A stretch of 64,000 nt of DNA, taken from the NCBI RefSeq assembly GCF_002803845.1, contig NZ_CP024985.1, positions 3,286,001-3,350,000 of the forward strand, read 5' to 3'. The notes under the pieces are model-generated. The model was not told the DNA's origin. It saw nothing but the letters and a program-made list of their open reading frames with translations, and did not search any database. The position numbers were made by a program, and so were the translations under genes. Positions 26,289 to 35,336 of the stretch are shown in pieces (the stretch's first letter is position 1; each line of letters opens with the position of its first letter). This DNA is from Streptomyces lavendulae subsp. lavendulae (GTDB lineage Bacteria; Actinomycetota; Actinomycetes; Streptomycetales; Streptomycetaceae).

Positions 26289-28190
26289 ATGGCACAGGTG
26301 GAACGGCAGCAGTGGGACGTGGTCGTGGTCGGCGCGGGCGGCGCCGGGCTGCGGGCCGCGATCGAGGCGCGCGAGCGGGGCGCCCGTACGGCCGTGATCT
26401 GCAAGTCCCTGTTCGGCAAGGCCCACACGGTGATGGCGGAGGGCGGGATCGCCGCCTCCATGGGCAACGTCAACGACCACGACAACTGGCAGGTGCACTT
26501 CCGCGACACCATGCGCGGCGGCAAGTTCCTCAACCAGTGGCGGATGGCCGAACTGCACGCGAAGGAGGCCCCCGACCGGGTCTGGGAGCTGGAGACCTGG
26601 GGCGCGCTCTTCGACCGCACGCCCGACGGCAGGATCTCCCAGCGCAACTTCGGCGGGCACGAGTACCCGCGCCTGGCGCACGTCGGCGACCGGACGGGGC
26701 TGGAGCTGATCCGCACCCTCCAGCAGAAGATCGTCCAACTGCAGCAGGAGGACTTCAAGGAGTACGGGGACCACGAGGCCCGGCTCAAGGTCTTCCAGGA
26801 GTGCACGGTGACGCGGGTGCTGAAGGACGGCGCCCGGGTCTCGGGGACCTTCTGCTACGAGCGCGAGAGCGGCCGGTTCTTCGTCCTGGAGGCCCCGGCG
26901 GTGGTCCTGGCCACCGGCGGGATCGGCAAGTCCTTCAAGACCACCTCCAACTCCTGGGAGTACACGGGGGACGGCCACGCGCTGGCCCTGCTCGCCGGGG
27001 CCCCGCTGCTGAACATGGAGTTCGTGCAGTTCCACCCGACGGGCATGGTCTGGCCGCCCTCGGTGAAGGGGATCCTCGTCACCGAGTCCGTGCGCGGCGA
27101 CGGCGGGGTGCTGCGCAACAGCGAGGGCGAGCGGTTCATGTTCGACTACGTGCCGGACGTGTTCAAGGAGAAGTACGCGGAGTCCGAGGAGGAGGGCGAC
27201 CGCTGGTACGAGGACCCGGACCACAACCGGCGCCCGCCCGAACTGCTGCCCCGCGACGAGGTGGCGCGGGCCATCAACTCCGAGGTGAAGGCGGGCCGCG
27301 GCTCCCCGCACGGCGGGGTCTTCCTCGACGTGTCGACCCGGATGCCGGCCGAGAGGATCAAGCGGCGGCTGCCCTCCATGTACCACCAGTTCAAGGAGCT
27401 GGCGGACGTGGACATCACCGCCGAGCCGATGGAGGTCGGCCCGACCTGCCACTACGTGATGGGCGGGATCGCCGTCGACTCGGACACCGCCGCCACCGTC
27501 GGCGTGCCGGGGCTGTTCGCGGCCGGCGAGGTGGCGGGCGGCATGCACGGCTCGAACCGGCTCGGCGGCAACTCCCTGTCCGACCTGCTGGTCTTCGGCC
27601 GCCGGGCGGGACTGCACGCGGCCGGATACGCGTCGGAGGGCGGGGCGCGGCCGGTGGTCTCCCAGGAGCAGATCGACGCGGCGGCCGCCGAGGCGCTGGC
27701 CCCCTTCCACGCGGCGGAGGGCGCGGAGAACCCGTACACGCTCCACCAGGAGCTGCAGACGACCATGAACGACCTGGTCGGCATCATCCGCCGGGAGGCC
27801 GAGATGGCCGAGGCCCTGGAGCGGCTCGCCGCGCTGCGCGTGCGGGCCGCCCGCGCCGGGGTCGAGGGGCACCGGCAGTTCAACCCCGGCTGGCACCTGG
27901 CGCTGGACCTGCGCAACATGCTGCTGGTCAGCGAGTGCGTGGCCCGCGCCGCCCTGGAGCGCACCGAGAGCCGGGGCGGGCACACCCGGGAGGACCGCCC
28001 CGCGATGGAGCGGGAGTGGCGTCCGGTCAACCTGCTGTGCCGGCCGGTGGACCCCCCTCCCGCCGATCCGGCCGCCGACCGGATCGTCCTCGTCCGTACC
28101 CGGACCGAGCCCATCCGCCCCGACCTGCTGGCCCTGTTCGAGAAGGAAGAGCTGGCCAAGTACCTCGCCGAAGAGGAGCTCTGCGAATGA
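26289..28190 (+). CDS. sdhA: Succinate dehydrogenase/fumarate reductase flavoprotein subunit
   Basis: 633-aa catalytic subunit that oxidises succinate with covalent FAD. The dinucleotide fold VVVVGAGGAGLRAAIEA is at the N-terminus. The FAD-linking His lies in SLFGKAHTVMAEGGI. Substrate-loop motifs (QFHPTGM, THYVMGGI-like TCHYVMGGIAVD) and the helical C-terminal domain are present. Length equals the mycobacterial Sdh1 flavoprotein. Its stop overlaps the start of sdhB. Confidence 0.95.
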   Translation: MAQVERQQWDVVVVGAGGAGLRAAIEARERGARTAVICKSLFGKAHTVMAEGGIAASMGNVNDHDNWQVHFRDTMRGGKFLNQWRMAELHAKEAPDRVWELETWGALFDRTPDGRISQRNFGGHEYPRLAHVGDRTGLELIRTLQQKIVQLQQEDFKEYGDHEARLKVFQECTVTRVLKDGARVSGTFCYERESGRFFVLEAPAVVLATGGIGKSFKTTSNSWEYTGDGHALALLAGAPLLNMEFVQFHPTGMVWPPSVKGILVTESVRGDGGVLRNSEGERFMFDYVPDVFKEKYAESEEEGDRWYEDPDHNRRPPELLPRDEVARAINSEVKAGRGSPHGGVFLDVSTRMPAERIKRRLPSMYHQFKELADVDITAEPMEVGPTCHYVMGGIAVDSDTAATVGVPGLFAAGEVAGGMHGSNRLGGNSLSDLLVFGRRAGLHAAGYASEGGARPVVSQEQIDAAAAEALAPFHAAEGAENPYTLHQELQTTMNDLVGIIRREAEMAEALERLAALRVRAARAGVEGHRQFNPGWHLALDLRNMLLVSECVARAALERTESRGGHTREDRPAMEREWRPVNLLCRPVDPPPADPAADRIVLVRTRTEPIRPDLLALFEKEELAKYLAEEELCE

Positions 28191-28969
28191 CTGCCTACGA
28201 CGCACGCTTCCGGGTCTGGCGGGGTGACGCGGAGGGCGGATCGCTCAGGGACTTCACCGTCGAGGTGCACGACGGTGAGGTGGTCCTGGACATCGTCCAC
28301 CGGATCCAGGCGACGCAGGCGTCCGACCTCGCGGTGCGCTGGAACTGCAAGGCGGGCAAGTGCGGTTCGTGCAGCGCGGAGGTCAACGGGCGACCCCGGC
28401 TGATGTGCATGACGCGGATGTCCGTCTTCGCGCGGGACGAGACGGTCACGATCACCCCGCTGCGCGCCTTCCCGGTGGTGCGGGACCTGGTCACGGACGT
28501 GTCCTTCAACTACGCCAAGGCGCGGGAGGTCCCGGCCTTCGTGCCGCCGGAGGGGGTCGCGGCGGGCGCGTACCGGATGCAGCAGGTGGACGTGGAGCGC
28601 TCGCAGGAGTTCCGCAAGTGCATCGAGTGCTTCCTGTGCCAGGACACCTGTCACGTGGTGCGCGACCACGAGGAGAACAAGGCGGCCTTCGCCGGTCCGC
28701 GCTTCCTGATGCGGGTCGCCGAGCTGGACATGCACCCGCTGGACGCGGCGGCGGAGGCGGGCCTGGACCGCAAGCGCGCGGCGCAGGAGGAGCACGGGCT
28801 GGGCTACTGCAACATCACCAAGTGCTGTACGGAGGTCTGCCCCGAGGGCATCAGGATCACCGACAACGCCCTGATCCCGCTGAAGGAGCGGGCCGTGGAC
28901 CGCAAGTACGACCCCCTGGTGTGGCTGGGGAGCAGGATCCGGCGCCGTTCGGATTCCGACCCCCGTTAG
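28187..28969 (+). CDS. sdhB: Succinate dehydrogenase/fumarate reductase iron-sulfur subunit
   Basis: 260-aa electron-transfer subunit. The N-terminal [2Fe-2S] ligands are in NCKAGKCGSCSAEVNG plus a later Cys (RLMC). The C-terminal clusters show CIECFLCQDTC and CCTEVCPEGI for the [4Fe-4S] and [3Fe-4S] centres. The second motif of the ferredoxin domain, CIECFLC, is the Sdh1-type variant. It overlaps sdhA by 4 nt and ends in a His-free basic tail. Last gene of the operon, followed by a hairpin. Confidence 0.95.
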   Translation: MTAYDARFRVWRGDAEGGSLRDFTVEVHDGEVVLDIVHRIQATQASDLAVRWNCKAGKCGSCSAEVNGRPRLMCMTRMSVFARDETVTITPLRAFPVVRDLVTDVSFNYAKAREVPAFVPPEGVAAGAYRMQQVDVERSQEFRKCIECFLCQDTCHVVRDHEENKAAFAGPRFLMRVAELDMHPLDAAAEAGLDRKRAAQEEHGLGYCNITKCCTEVCPEGIRITDNALIPLKERAVDRKYDPLVWLGSRIRRRSDSDPR

Positions 28970-28990
28970 TTCACTTCGCGGTTGGACAAT

Positions 28991-29030
28991 GCCCCCTGGG
29001 TGACCGTCGGATGACGTGACGTCAGGGGGC
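28991..29030 (+). terminator. Hairpin between sdhB and the kinase gene
   Basis: GCCCCCTG / CAGGGGGC stem (8 bp) with a further ACGTGACGT self-complementary element in the loop. It lies 22 nt after sdhB. Its right arm overlaps the AGGGGG that I take as the ribosome site of the next gene, so it could end the sdh transcript or modulate kinase translation. Confidence 0.5.
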
Positions 29031-29036
29031 TTCGCG

Positions 29037-32000
29037 GTGCGGGTGGGGGATCGACTGGCGGACCGGTACCGGCTGGACCGGCGGCTGGGTGCGGGGGGCA
29101 TGGGCGAGGTGTGGCGGGGCCACGACCTGGCGCTCGACCGTGCGGTGGCCGTGAAGGTGCTGCTGGAGGCGGCGACGAACGAGGAGCTGATCGCCCGGTT
29201 CCGGCGGGAGGCGACCATCGGGGCGAGGCTCCAGCATCCGGGCATCACCGTCGTGCACGACGTGGGGCAGCACGAGGGCCGGCTGTTCATCGTGATGGAG
29301 CTGCTGTCGGGCGAGGACCTGGGGGCGGTGCTGGCCCGGGAGCGGGGCGGGCTGCCGGTCTCCGTCGCGGTGGACCTGGCGGCGCAGACGGCGGAGGCGC
29401 TGGCCGCCGCGCACGAACGGGCGGTGGTCCACCGGGACCTGAAGCCGGGGAACCTCTTCCTGCTGCCGGGCGGCCGGCTCAAGATCTGCGACTTCGGCAT
29501 CGCGCACTCCGCGGACGCGACGGCGGGCTGGACGGTCACGGGGCGGATGTTCGGCACGCCGCCGTACATGGCGCCCGAGCAGTGGCGGGGCGAGCACGTG
29601 GACGCCCGGTGCGACCTGTACGCGCTGGGGTGCGTGCTGTACGCGCTGCTGAGCGGGGAGCCGCCGTTCGGCTCGGCCGAGCCGATGTACGTCCTGATGC
29701 GGCGGCACGTGGAGGACGCCCCGCTGTCGCTGCGCGAGGCGGGGGTGGCGGTGGCCCGGGAGCTGGACCGGCTGGTGCTGGCGCTGCTGGCGAAGGCCCC
29801 GGCGGACCGGCCGGAGTCGGCGGAGGCGGTGGCGAAGGCCCTGCGGGACCTACCGGTGGCCCCTGGCGGGGCCGGCCCGGGAACCACGCCGCCGACCGGC
29901 GCCCCGGCCCGTGCCGGGACCCGTGCCGGTACCGAGGCCGGGGCGCACTCGGGGGCGCGGCCCCCGGGCGACGACCACGCCGGGCCGGAGGCCGGAAGAC
30001 GGGCGGGGGCCGATGGCGAACCGGGCCCACACGGGACAGCGGGCGCACCCCGGGCCGCAGACCGGCCCGAAGCGGATGGGACCGCCGGAGGGCCGGAGGC
30101 CCTGGAAGGGCTGGCAGCGGACGCGGCGGCAGGCCGGCCGGAGGCGGACGGGACCGCAGGCCGGTCGGAGGCCCTGGACGAGCCGGAGGCGGACGGGACC
30201 GCAGGCCGGTCGGAGGCTCCGGGCGGGCCGGAGGCCGGGGGCTTTGGGTGGGGGGAGGGGGTGTGGGAGGTCGTGCGGGAGTTGTTGGTGGAGGCGGAGG
30301 AGACGCTGGTCTCCCTGCCGCCCGGTGCCGGTGAGGTCCGTACCGAGGGGCTCGCCCTGGCGGCGGAGGCCGCGGCCCGCTTCGACGCGGGTCTGGCGGG
30401 CCGGCTGCTGGACGACGCCGAGCTGTGGGCCTGGACCGACGGCGACGGCGACGGCGCCCGCGTGGCCGCCCTGCTGACCGGGCTGGCCCGGCGGATCTCC
30501 CGGGACGCCCCCCGCCGCACCGAACGGATACTGACCGCCGCGCAGCAGGCGCTGTTCACGGTGTCGGGCCCCGCCCGCGCGTCCCGGCTGCGCAAGGTCG
30601 CGGAGGAGCTGGCGGCGGTGGCCCCGGAGCGCGGTGTCCGGCTGGCCGAACGGCATTTCGCGGGGAGCCCCGCCGAGGAGGCCGTACTGGCCCGCGCGGT
30701 CCTCGCGAGCGCCCCCACCGACCCCGCCCGCGCCGAGCGCTACCTGGCCCGGATCAGGAGCGCCGCGGTGCGCGCGGCCACCGAGTCGAAGTCCGTCACG
30801 GCCGTGGCCCGGCACGACCTGGCGGCCGCGCTGCGCCTGGCCGGCCGGGTCCCGGCGGGCGGGGCCCGGGTGCGGGCGCTGTGCCGGGTGGCCGGCGAAC
30901 GTTCCGCCGTCGGGGACCGGGCGGGCGCGGCGGAGGCCCTCGGCGCGGCGGAGCGGGCCCTCGCGGAGCTGCCGGCCGGCACCGGCGACGAGGAGGTGGA
31001 GGCGGCCCGTGCGGCCTTGGAGGCCGCCCGCGAGCTGGACGAGCGGGGCCACGGCTCCGTGCTCCGGCCGGCCGGTGCCCGGGAGCGGGCGGCCGCCGCG
31101 CGCGGGCTGACCGGGGCCGCCGAGCGGGGGCGGGAGCTGGCCTGGATCGCCCGGGACAGCACGGCGGGCGCGCCCTGGCTGGCCGGGGCCGCGTCCGATC
31201 CCGGTACCCCGCCGCCGCACTCGGTGGCGGTGACCTTGAGCCCGGAGTCCCGGCTGCCGGTCCGGCCCGCGCCGCCGGCCGGACCGGGGGCGGAGCGGTG
31301 GCGGGCGCCGGTCCGCCCGGAGTCGGTGCACGCGGCCGGGGAGGCCGTGGTGTGGGCGGCGGGAGCCGAGGTGGGCGTCGTGGGGGCGGCGACCGGGGCG
31401 GCGCGCTGGACGGCCTGGTCCGACGAGGGGGTCGCGGCGCCGCCGCTGCCGGAGCCGGAGCGGGTGTGGTGCGCGGCCGACGCGGACACCGTCTGCGTGG
31501 TGGTGGAGTCGGGCGGCGCGCCCGGGGGGCGGCTCGTGGTGCGGGAGCCCTCGGACGGGCGGGTGCGCTGGTGGCGGGAGCTGGACCGGGCCCGCCCGGG
31601 TACGCCCCTGACCCTGACGGGGGCGCTGGTGCTGTGGGCGTCGGAGGGCGGGCTGACCGCCCTGCGCAAGGCGACCGGTGAACCGGCCTGGCGGCATCCG
31701 CTGGCGGGCGACGGCCCGCGGACGGTGACGGTGGCGGGCGAGTGCCTGGTCGTGGGCGACGGCCGGCAGCTGCGGGCGCTGCACCTGCCGAGCGGGGTGC
31801 CCCTGTGGTCCTGGCCCCGCGGGTACGGGGCCGGGGGCGGGGACCGGGCGGTGCCGGACGTACCGGCGGGGGCGGTGCCCGTGCTGGACGGGGGCGTCGT
31901 GCGCGCACTGGACCGGCGCAGGGGCTACGAGCTGTGGCGCTTCGACCCGGGCGCGCCGGCGGCCCGGCTGCTGTCCGCGGACGGGGTGGTGTACGTGGCC

Positions 32001-32339
32001 GCGTACCGCGCGGAGCAGGGCTGGGACGTGGTGTTCGCGCTGGACGCGGGGACGGGCGCGGTGCGCTGGCAGCGGCCGGTGACCCGGCACGACGGGCCGG
32101 ACTGCGCGCTCGAACTGCTAGGCGTGCGGCGGGGCGTGCTCCACGTGAGGTCAGTGCGCGGCGGACGGCGCGGCCTGCTGGGCCGTACGCCGCCTCCGTT
32201 CGTGACGGGCCTGGAGCTGGACGGGGGGAAGCCCCGCTGGCAGTGGGAGCACGCCGCGCTCGCCGTCCACCGCCCGGCCCTGACCCCCGGAACTCTGGCC
32301 CTGCCGCTGCCGGAGTTGACGGGCATCGCCCTCCCGTAG
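29037..32339 (+). CDS. Ser/Thr protein kinase with C-terminal PQQ-like beta-propeller
   Basis: About 1100 aa, Hanks-type kinase. Gly loop LGAGGMGEVWRG, catalytic Lys in AVKVL (about 41), HRDLKPGN (132), DFG (152) and APE (179) are all present, so it should be active. A Pro/Ala/Glu-rich linker (about 270-420) contains a 15-residue tandem repeat. A helical, Ala/Arg-rich segment (420-690) follows, then a beta-propeller-like region with WRHPL, RWQRPV and LWRFDPG blades typical of PQQ/YncE repeats. No membrane helix is evident, unlike PknB or AfsK-like sensors. I chose GTG 29037 for its spacing to AGGGGG; GTG 29016 in frame is the alternative. Confidence 0.87.
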   Translation: MRVGDRLADRYRLDRRLGAGGMGEVWRGHDLALDRAVAVKVLLEAATNEELIARFRREATIGARLQHPGITVVHDVGQHEGRLFIVMELLSGEDLGAVLARERGGLPVSVAVDLAAQTAEALAAAHERAVVHRDLKPGNLFLLPGGRLKICDFGIAHSADATAGWTVTGRMFGTPPYMAPEQWRGEHVDARCDLYALGCVLYALLSGEPPFGSAEPMYVLMRRHVEDAPLSLREAGVAVARELDRLVLALLAKAPADRPESAEAVAKALRDLPVAPGGAGPGTTPPTGAPARAGTRAGTEAGAHSGARPPGDDHAGPEAGRRAGADGEPGPHGTAGAPRAADRPEADGTAGGPEALEGLAADAAAGRPEADGTAGRSEALDEPEADGTAGRSEAPGGPEAGGFGWGEGVWEVVRELLVEAEETLVSLPPGAGEVRTEGLALAAEAAARFDAGLAGRLLDDAELWAWTDGDGDGARVAALLTGLARRISRDAPRRTERILTAAQQALFTVSGPARASRLRKVAEELAAVAPERGVRLAERHFAGSPAEEAVLARAVLASAPTDPARAERYLARIRSAAVRAATESKSVTAVARHDLAAALRLAGRVPAGGARVRALCRVAGERSAVGDRAGAAEALGAAERALAELPAGTGDEEVEAARAALEAARELDERGHGSVLRPAGARERAAAARGLTGAAERGRELAWIARDSTAGAPWLAGAASDPGTPPPHSVAVTLSPESRLPVRPAPPAGPGAERWRAPVRPESVHAAGEAVVWAAGAEVGVVGAATGAARWTAWSDEGVAAPPLPEPERVWCAADADTVCVVVESGGAPGGRLVVREPSDGRVRWWRELDRARPGTPLTLTGALVLWASEGGLTALRKATGEPAWRHPLAGDGPRTVTVAGECLVVGDGRQLRALHLPSGVPLWSWPRGYGAGGGDRAVPDVPAGAVPVLDGGVVRALDRRRGYELWRFDPGAPAARLLSADGVVYVAAYRAEQGWDVVFALDAGTGAVRWQRPVTRHDGPDCALELLGVRRGVLHVRSVRGGRRGLLGRTPPPFVTGLELDGGKPRWQWEHAALAVHRPALTPGTLALPLPELTGIALP

Positions 32340-32382
32340 CCTCCGGGTGCGTGGCCGGAAAAGCCCCCATACCCTCCCAAAT

Positions 32383-34455
32383 GTGACTGCGTCGAGAACA
32401 CGGGCAACCGCCGGGATATCCGTACGGACCGGGCTGGCCCTCGCCGCCGCGCTGCTGGCGTTCGGCGGGTGGGGGGTCGCCGGGGCGCCGCCCGCGCGGG
32501 CGGAGGATCCCGTCACCCTGTCGGCGCAGGGGCAGATCACCGACCGCGTGGGGGCGCTGGGCGACCGGAAGCCCGCCGTCACGGCGGCGCTGGACAAGCT
32601 GTACGCCGACCACCGGATCCAGCTGTTCGTCACGTACGTGCACGACTTCTCCGGCCGTTCCCCGCAGAGCTGGGCGGACGCCACCGCGCAGAAGAACGGC
32701 CTCGGCCGGGACGACGTGCTGCTGGCGGTGGCGACGGGCGCCCGTCAGTACGCCTATTCGGCCGATGTGGACTCCGGTTTCACGCCGGAGCAGCTAGCGA
32801 CCGTCGCCCGCACCGCGATCGAGCCCGCCCTGCGGCAGAACGACTGGGCGGGCGCGGCCATCGGTGCCGCCAACGGCTACGGCGCGGTGCGCGCCGGGCA
32901 GCCCGTCCCGGCGCCGACGATCACGCCCGGTGAGCCCGACCCCGGCGGCGGGCAGGGCGGCGAGAGCGGGGCCGGGGACTACGTGCTGCCGGTGGTCGTG
33001 GTCGGCGCGGCCGGGGCCCTGGGGGCGTACGCGTACGCGCGCCGCAAGCGCGGCCGGGGCGGCGGGGGCGGCGGACGCGGTACCGCTACGGCCCATCCGG
33101 GCTGGGACGGCAGCAGGGCGGAGCCGATGCCGCTGCCGGAGCTGGACGGCCGGGCCAGGGCGCTGCTGGTGGAGACCGATGACGCGGTCCGCACCAGCAC
33201 CGAGGAACTGGGCTTCGCGACGGCCCAGTTCGGCGACGAGGCGGTGGCGGCGTTCACGGCGGCCGTCGAGTACGCCGGGAACGAGCTGACCCACGCCTTC
33301 CGGCTGCGCCAGCAGCTGGACGACGCCTACCCGGAGGACGACGCCACGCGGCGCCGGATGCTGGACGAGATCGTGGCGCGCTGCACGGAGGCGAACCGGC
33401 GGCTCGACGCGGAGTCGGCGGACTTCGACCGGCTGCGGGACCTGGAGAAGAACGCCCCGCAGGCCCTGGCCGCGGTGGAGGCGCGCTTCCGTGCGCTGGA
33501 CGGGCGGACGACGACCGCCGGGGCGACCCTGACGGCGCTGGCGGGCCGGTACGCGGACTCCGCGTCGGCGCCGGTCGCCGCCAACGCCGCGCAGGCCGAG
33601 GACCGGCTGCTGTTCGCGACCACCCATCTCGGCGAGGCCCGTACGGCGGTCGGCGCCGGGGACAACGGCAGGGCGGCCGTGCACGTGCGGGCGGCGGAGG
33701 GCGCGGTGGACCAGGCGGCGACCCTGGTGGACGCGGTGGAGCGCAGGGCCAGGGAGCTGGCGGAGGCGGCCGGAAAGCTGCCGGTCGCCCTGAGCGAGAC
33801 GGAGGGCGACCTCGCCGACGCCCGCGGGCTGCTCACGGGTACCGCGGAGGGCGCATCCACCGGTGACCTGCGGGGCCGGATCGGCCGGGCCGAGTCCGTC
33901 CTGGCCGACGTGCGCCGGGAGGAGGCGGCCGGCCGGTACGACCCGATCGACGCCCTGCGCCGGATCGAGGAGGCCGACGCGGCCCTGGACGAGGCGCTGG
34001 CCGGGGCGCGCGAGCGGGAGAGCGGGCGGCAGCGGGCGGCGGCCCTGCTGGACCAGGCCCTGCTGTCGGCCCGCAGCGCGATCGGCGCGGCGACGGACTA
34101 CGTCACCACCAGCCGGGGCGCGGTCGGCAGCCAGGCCCGCACCCGGCTGGCGGAGGCGCAGCGGCACCTGGAGCGGTCGGCGTCGCTGGCCGGCCAGGAC
34201 CCGGCGGGCGCCCTGGCCGAGGCGCAGCGGGCGGACTCCCTGGCGCGGGAGGCGCAGCAGCTGGCGGAGCAGGACGTACGGGCGTACCAGAACCCGTACG
34301 CCGGCCGGCGCTCCGGCGGCGGGCGGGGCGGTGCGGTGCTCGGCGGGATCATCCTGGGCGAGATCCTGCGCGGCGGCGGGGGCGGCGGCAGCGGCCCGGG
34401 GTCGTTCGGCGGGGGCGGCACCCGGGGCCGGATGGGCGGTGGCGGCCGCTTCTGA
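32383..34455 (+). CDS. TPM-domain membrane protein with long coiled coil and Gly-rich tail
   Basis: 690 aa. A signal peptide (TGLALAAALLAFGGWGVAGA) precedes a TPM/Psb32-type domain (about 40-175; ITDRVGALGDRKPAVTAALDKLYADHRIQLFVTYV). A membrane helix (YVLPVVVVGAAGALGAYAYA) and a basic stop-transfer follow, then about 400 residues of heptad-like helices, ending in a Gly-rich tail with LGGIILGEILRG. It lies 43 nt after the kinase and 104 nt before the PspA gene, so it is probably in one operon. TPM proteins are linked to membrane-protein turnover; the exact role is unknown. GTG at 32383 begins the signal peptide. Confidence 0.88.
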   Translation: MTASRTRATAGISVRTGLALAAALLAFGGWGVAGAPPARAEDPVTLSAQGQITDRVGALGDRKPAVTAALDKLYADHRIQLFVTYVHDFSGRSPQSWADATAQKNGLGRDDVLLAVATGARQYAYSADVDSGFTPEQLATVARTAIEPALRQNDWAGAAIGAANGYGAVRAGQPVPAPTITPGEPDPGGGQGGESGAGDYVLPVVVVGAAGALGAYAYARRKRGRGGGGGGRGTATAHPGWDGSRAEPMPLPELDGRARALLVETDDAVRTSTEELGFATAQFGDEAVAAFTAAVEYAGNELTHAFRLRQQLDDAYPEDDATRRRMLDEIVARCTEANRRLDAESADFDRLRDLEKNAPQALAAVEARFRALDGRTTTAGATLTALAGRYADSASAPVAANAAQAEDRLLFATTHLGEARTAVGAGDNGRAAVHVRAAEGAVDQAATLVDAVERRARELAEAAGKLPVALSETEGDLADARGLLTGTAEGASTGDLRGRIGRAESVLADVRREEAAGRYDPIDALRRIEEADAALDEALAGARERESGRQRAAALLDQALLSARSAIGAATDYVTTSRGAVGSQARTRLAEAQRHLERSASLAGQDPAGALAEAQRADSLAREAQQLAEQDVRAYQNPYAGRRSGGGRGGAVLGGIILGEILRGGGGGGSGPGSFGGGGTRGRMGGGGRF

Positions 34456-34558
34456 ACCCGCATGGCGGCGGACCCAGGACACAGACCCCACCGAGACCCG
34501 CGCAGCCCCACCCAGACCCCCGCAAGGACCCCGCGCAGACCCCCTCAGGAGACCCGTC

Positions 34559-35278
34559 ATGAGCAAGCAGACCATCCTCGGCCGCGTCACCCAGCTCGCC
34601 AGGGCCAACATCAACGCGCTGCTGGACCAGGCGGAGGATCCGCAGAAGATGCTCGACCAGCTGATCCGCGACTACACGAACAACATCTCGGAGGCCGAAC
34701 AGGCGGTGGCGACCACCATCGGCAACCTGCGGATGCTGGAGGCCGACCACAAGGAGGACGTGGACGCCGCGGCCGAGTGGGGCGGCAAGGCCCTCGCGGC
34801 CAGCCGGAAGGCGGACGAACTGAGGGCGGCGGGGTCCGCGGCGGACGCCGACAGGTTCGACAACCTGGCGAAGGTGGCCCTCGGCCGGCAGTTGCAGTCG
34901 GAGAAGGAGGCGCGGACGGCGGAGCCGGTGATCGCCGCCCAGACGGAGGTGGTGGACAAGCTCAAGGCGGGCCTCGACTCGATGAAGGGCAAGCTGACGG
35001 AGCTCCAGGCCAAACGGGACGAGCTGGTGGCGCGCGCCAGGACCGCCCGGGCGCAGAACACGATGCTGGACGCGGTCAAGAACATCGACGTCATGGACCC
35101 GACCAGCGACCTCAGCCGTTTCGAGGAGAAGGTCCGCCGCGAGGAGGCGATGGCGATGGGCAAGCAGGAGCTGGCCGCCTCCTCCCTGGACGCCCAGTTC
35201 GAGTCGCTGGAGGACCTGGGCAGGACCTCGGAGATCGAGGCCCGCCTCGCCGCGCTCAAGGCCGGCCGGGCGGCGTAG
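34559..35278 (+). CDS. pspA: PspA/IM30 (ESCRT-III-like) membrane-stress protein
   Basis: 239-aa, almost fully helical, starting MSKQTILGRVTQLARANINALLDQAEDPQKMLDQLIRDY, the usual PspA/Vipp1 N-terminus. Long coiled-coil helices cover 25-200 and the conserved LEDLGRTSEIEARLAALK end is present. By family it polymerises on damaged membrane. The ATG has TCAGGAGA at 6-10 nt. The partner TPM protein upstream is a common companion in actinobacteria. Confidence 0.93.
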   Translation: MSKQTILGRVTQLARANINALLDQAEDPQKMLDQLIRDYTNNISEAEQAVATTIGNLRMLEADHKEDVDAAAEWGGKALAASRKADELRAAGSAADADRFDNLAKVALGRQLQSEKEARTAEPVIAAQTEVVDKLKAGLDSMKGKLTELQAKRDELVARARTARAQNTMLDAVKNIDVMDPTSDLSRFEEKVRREEAMAMGKQELAASSLDAQFESLEDLGRTSEIEARLAALKAGRAA

Positions 35279-35336
35279 GACAGCCGGGGCGGGCCCCGCC
35301 CCGGACCCCGCCGGGGCGCGGGGCGCGGGGCGCGGG

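Noticed and set aside
30060..30240. CRISPR-like repeat
   Set aside because: Repeat is coding, in frame, only two good copies, no unique spacers.
27452..30718. 1088-aa minus-strand frame
   Set aside because: Opposite strand of sdhA, sdhB and the kinase; Arg/Ser/Pro low complexity typical of shadows.
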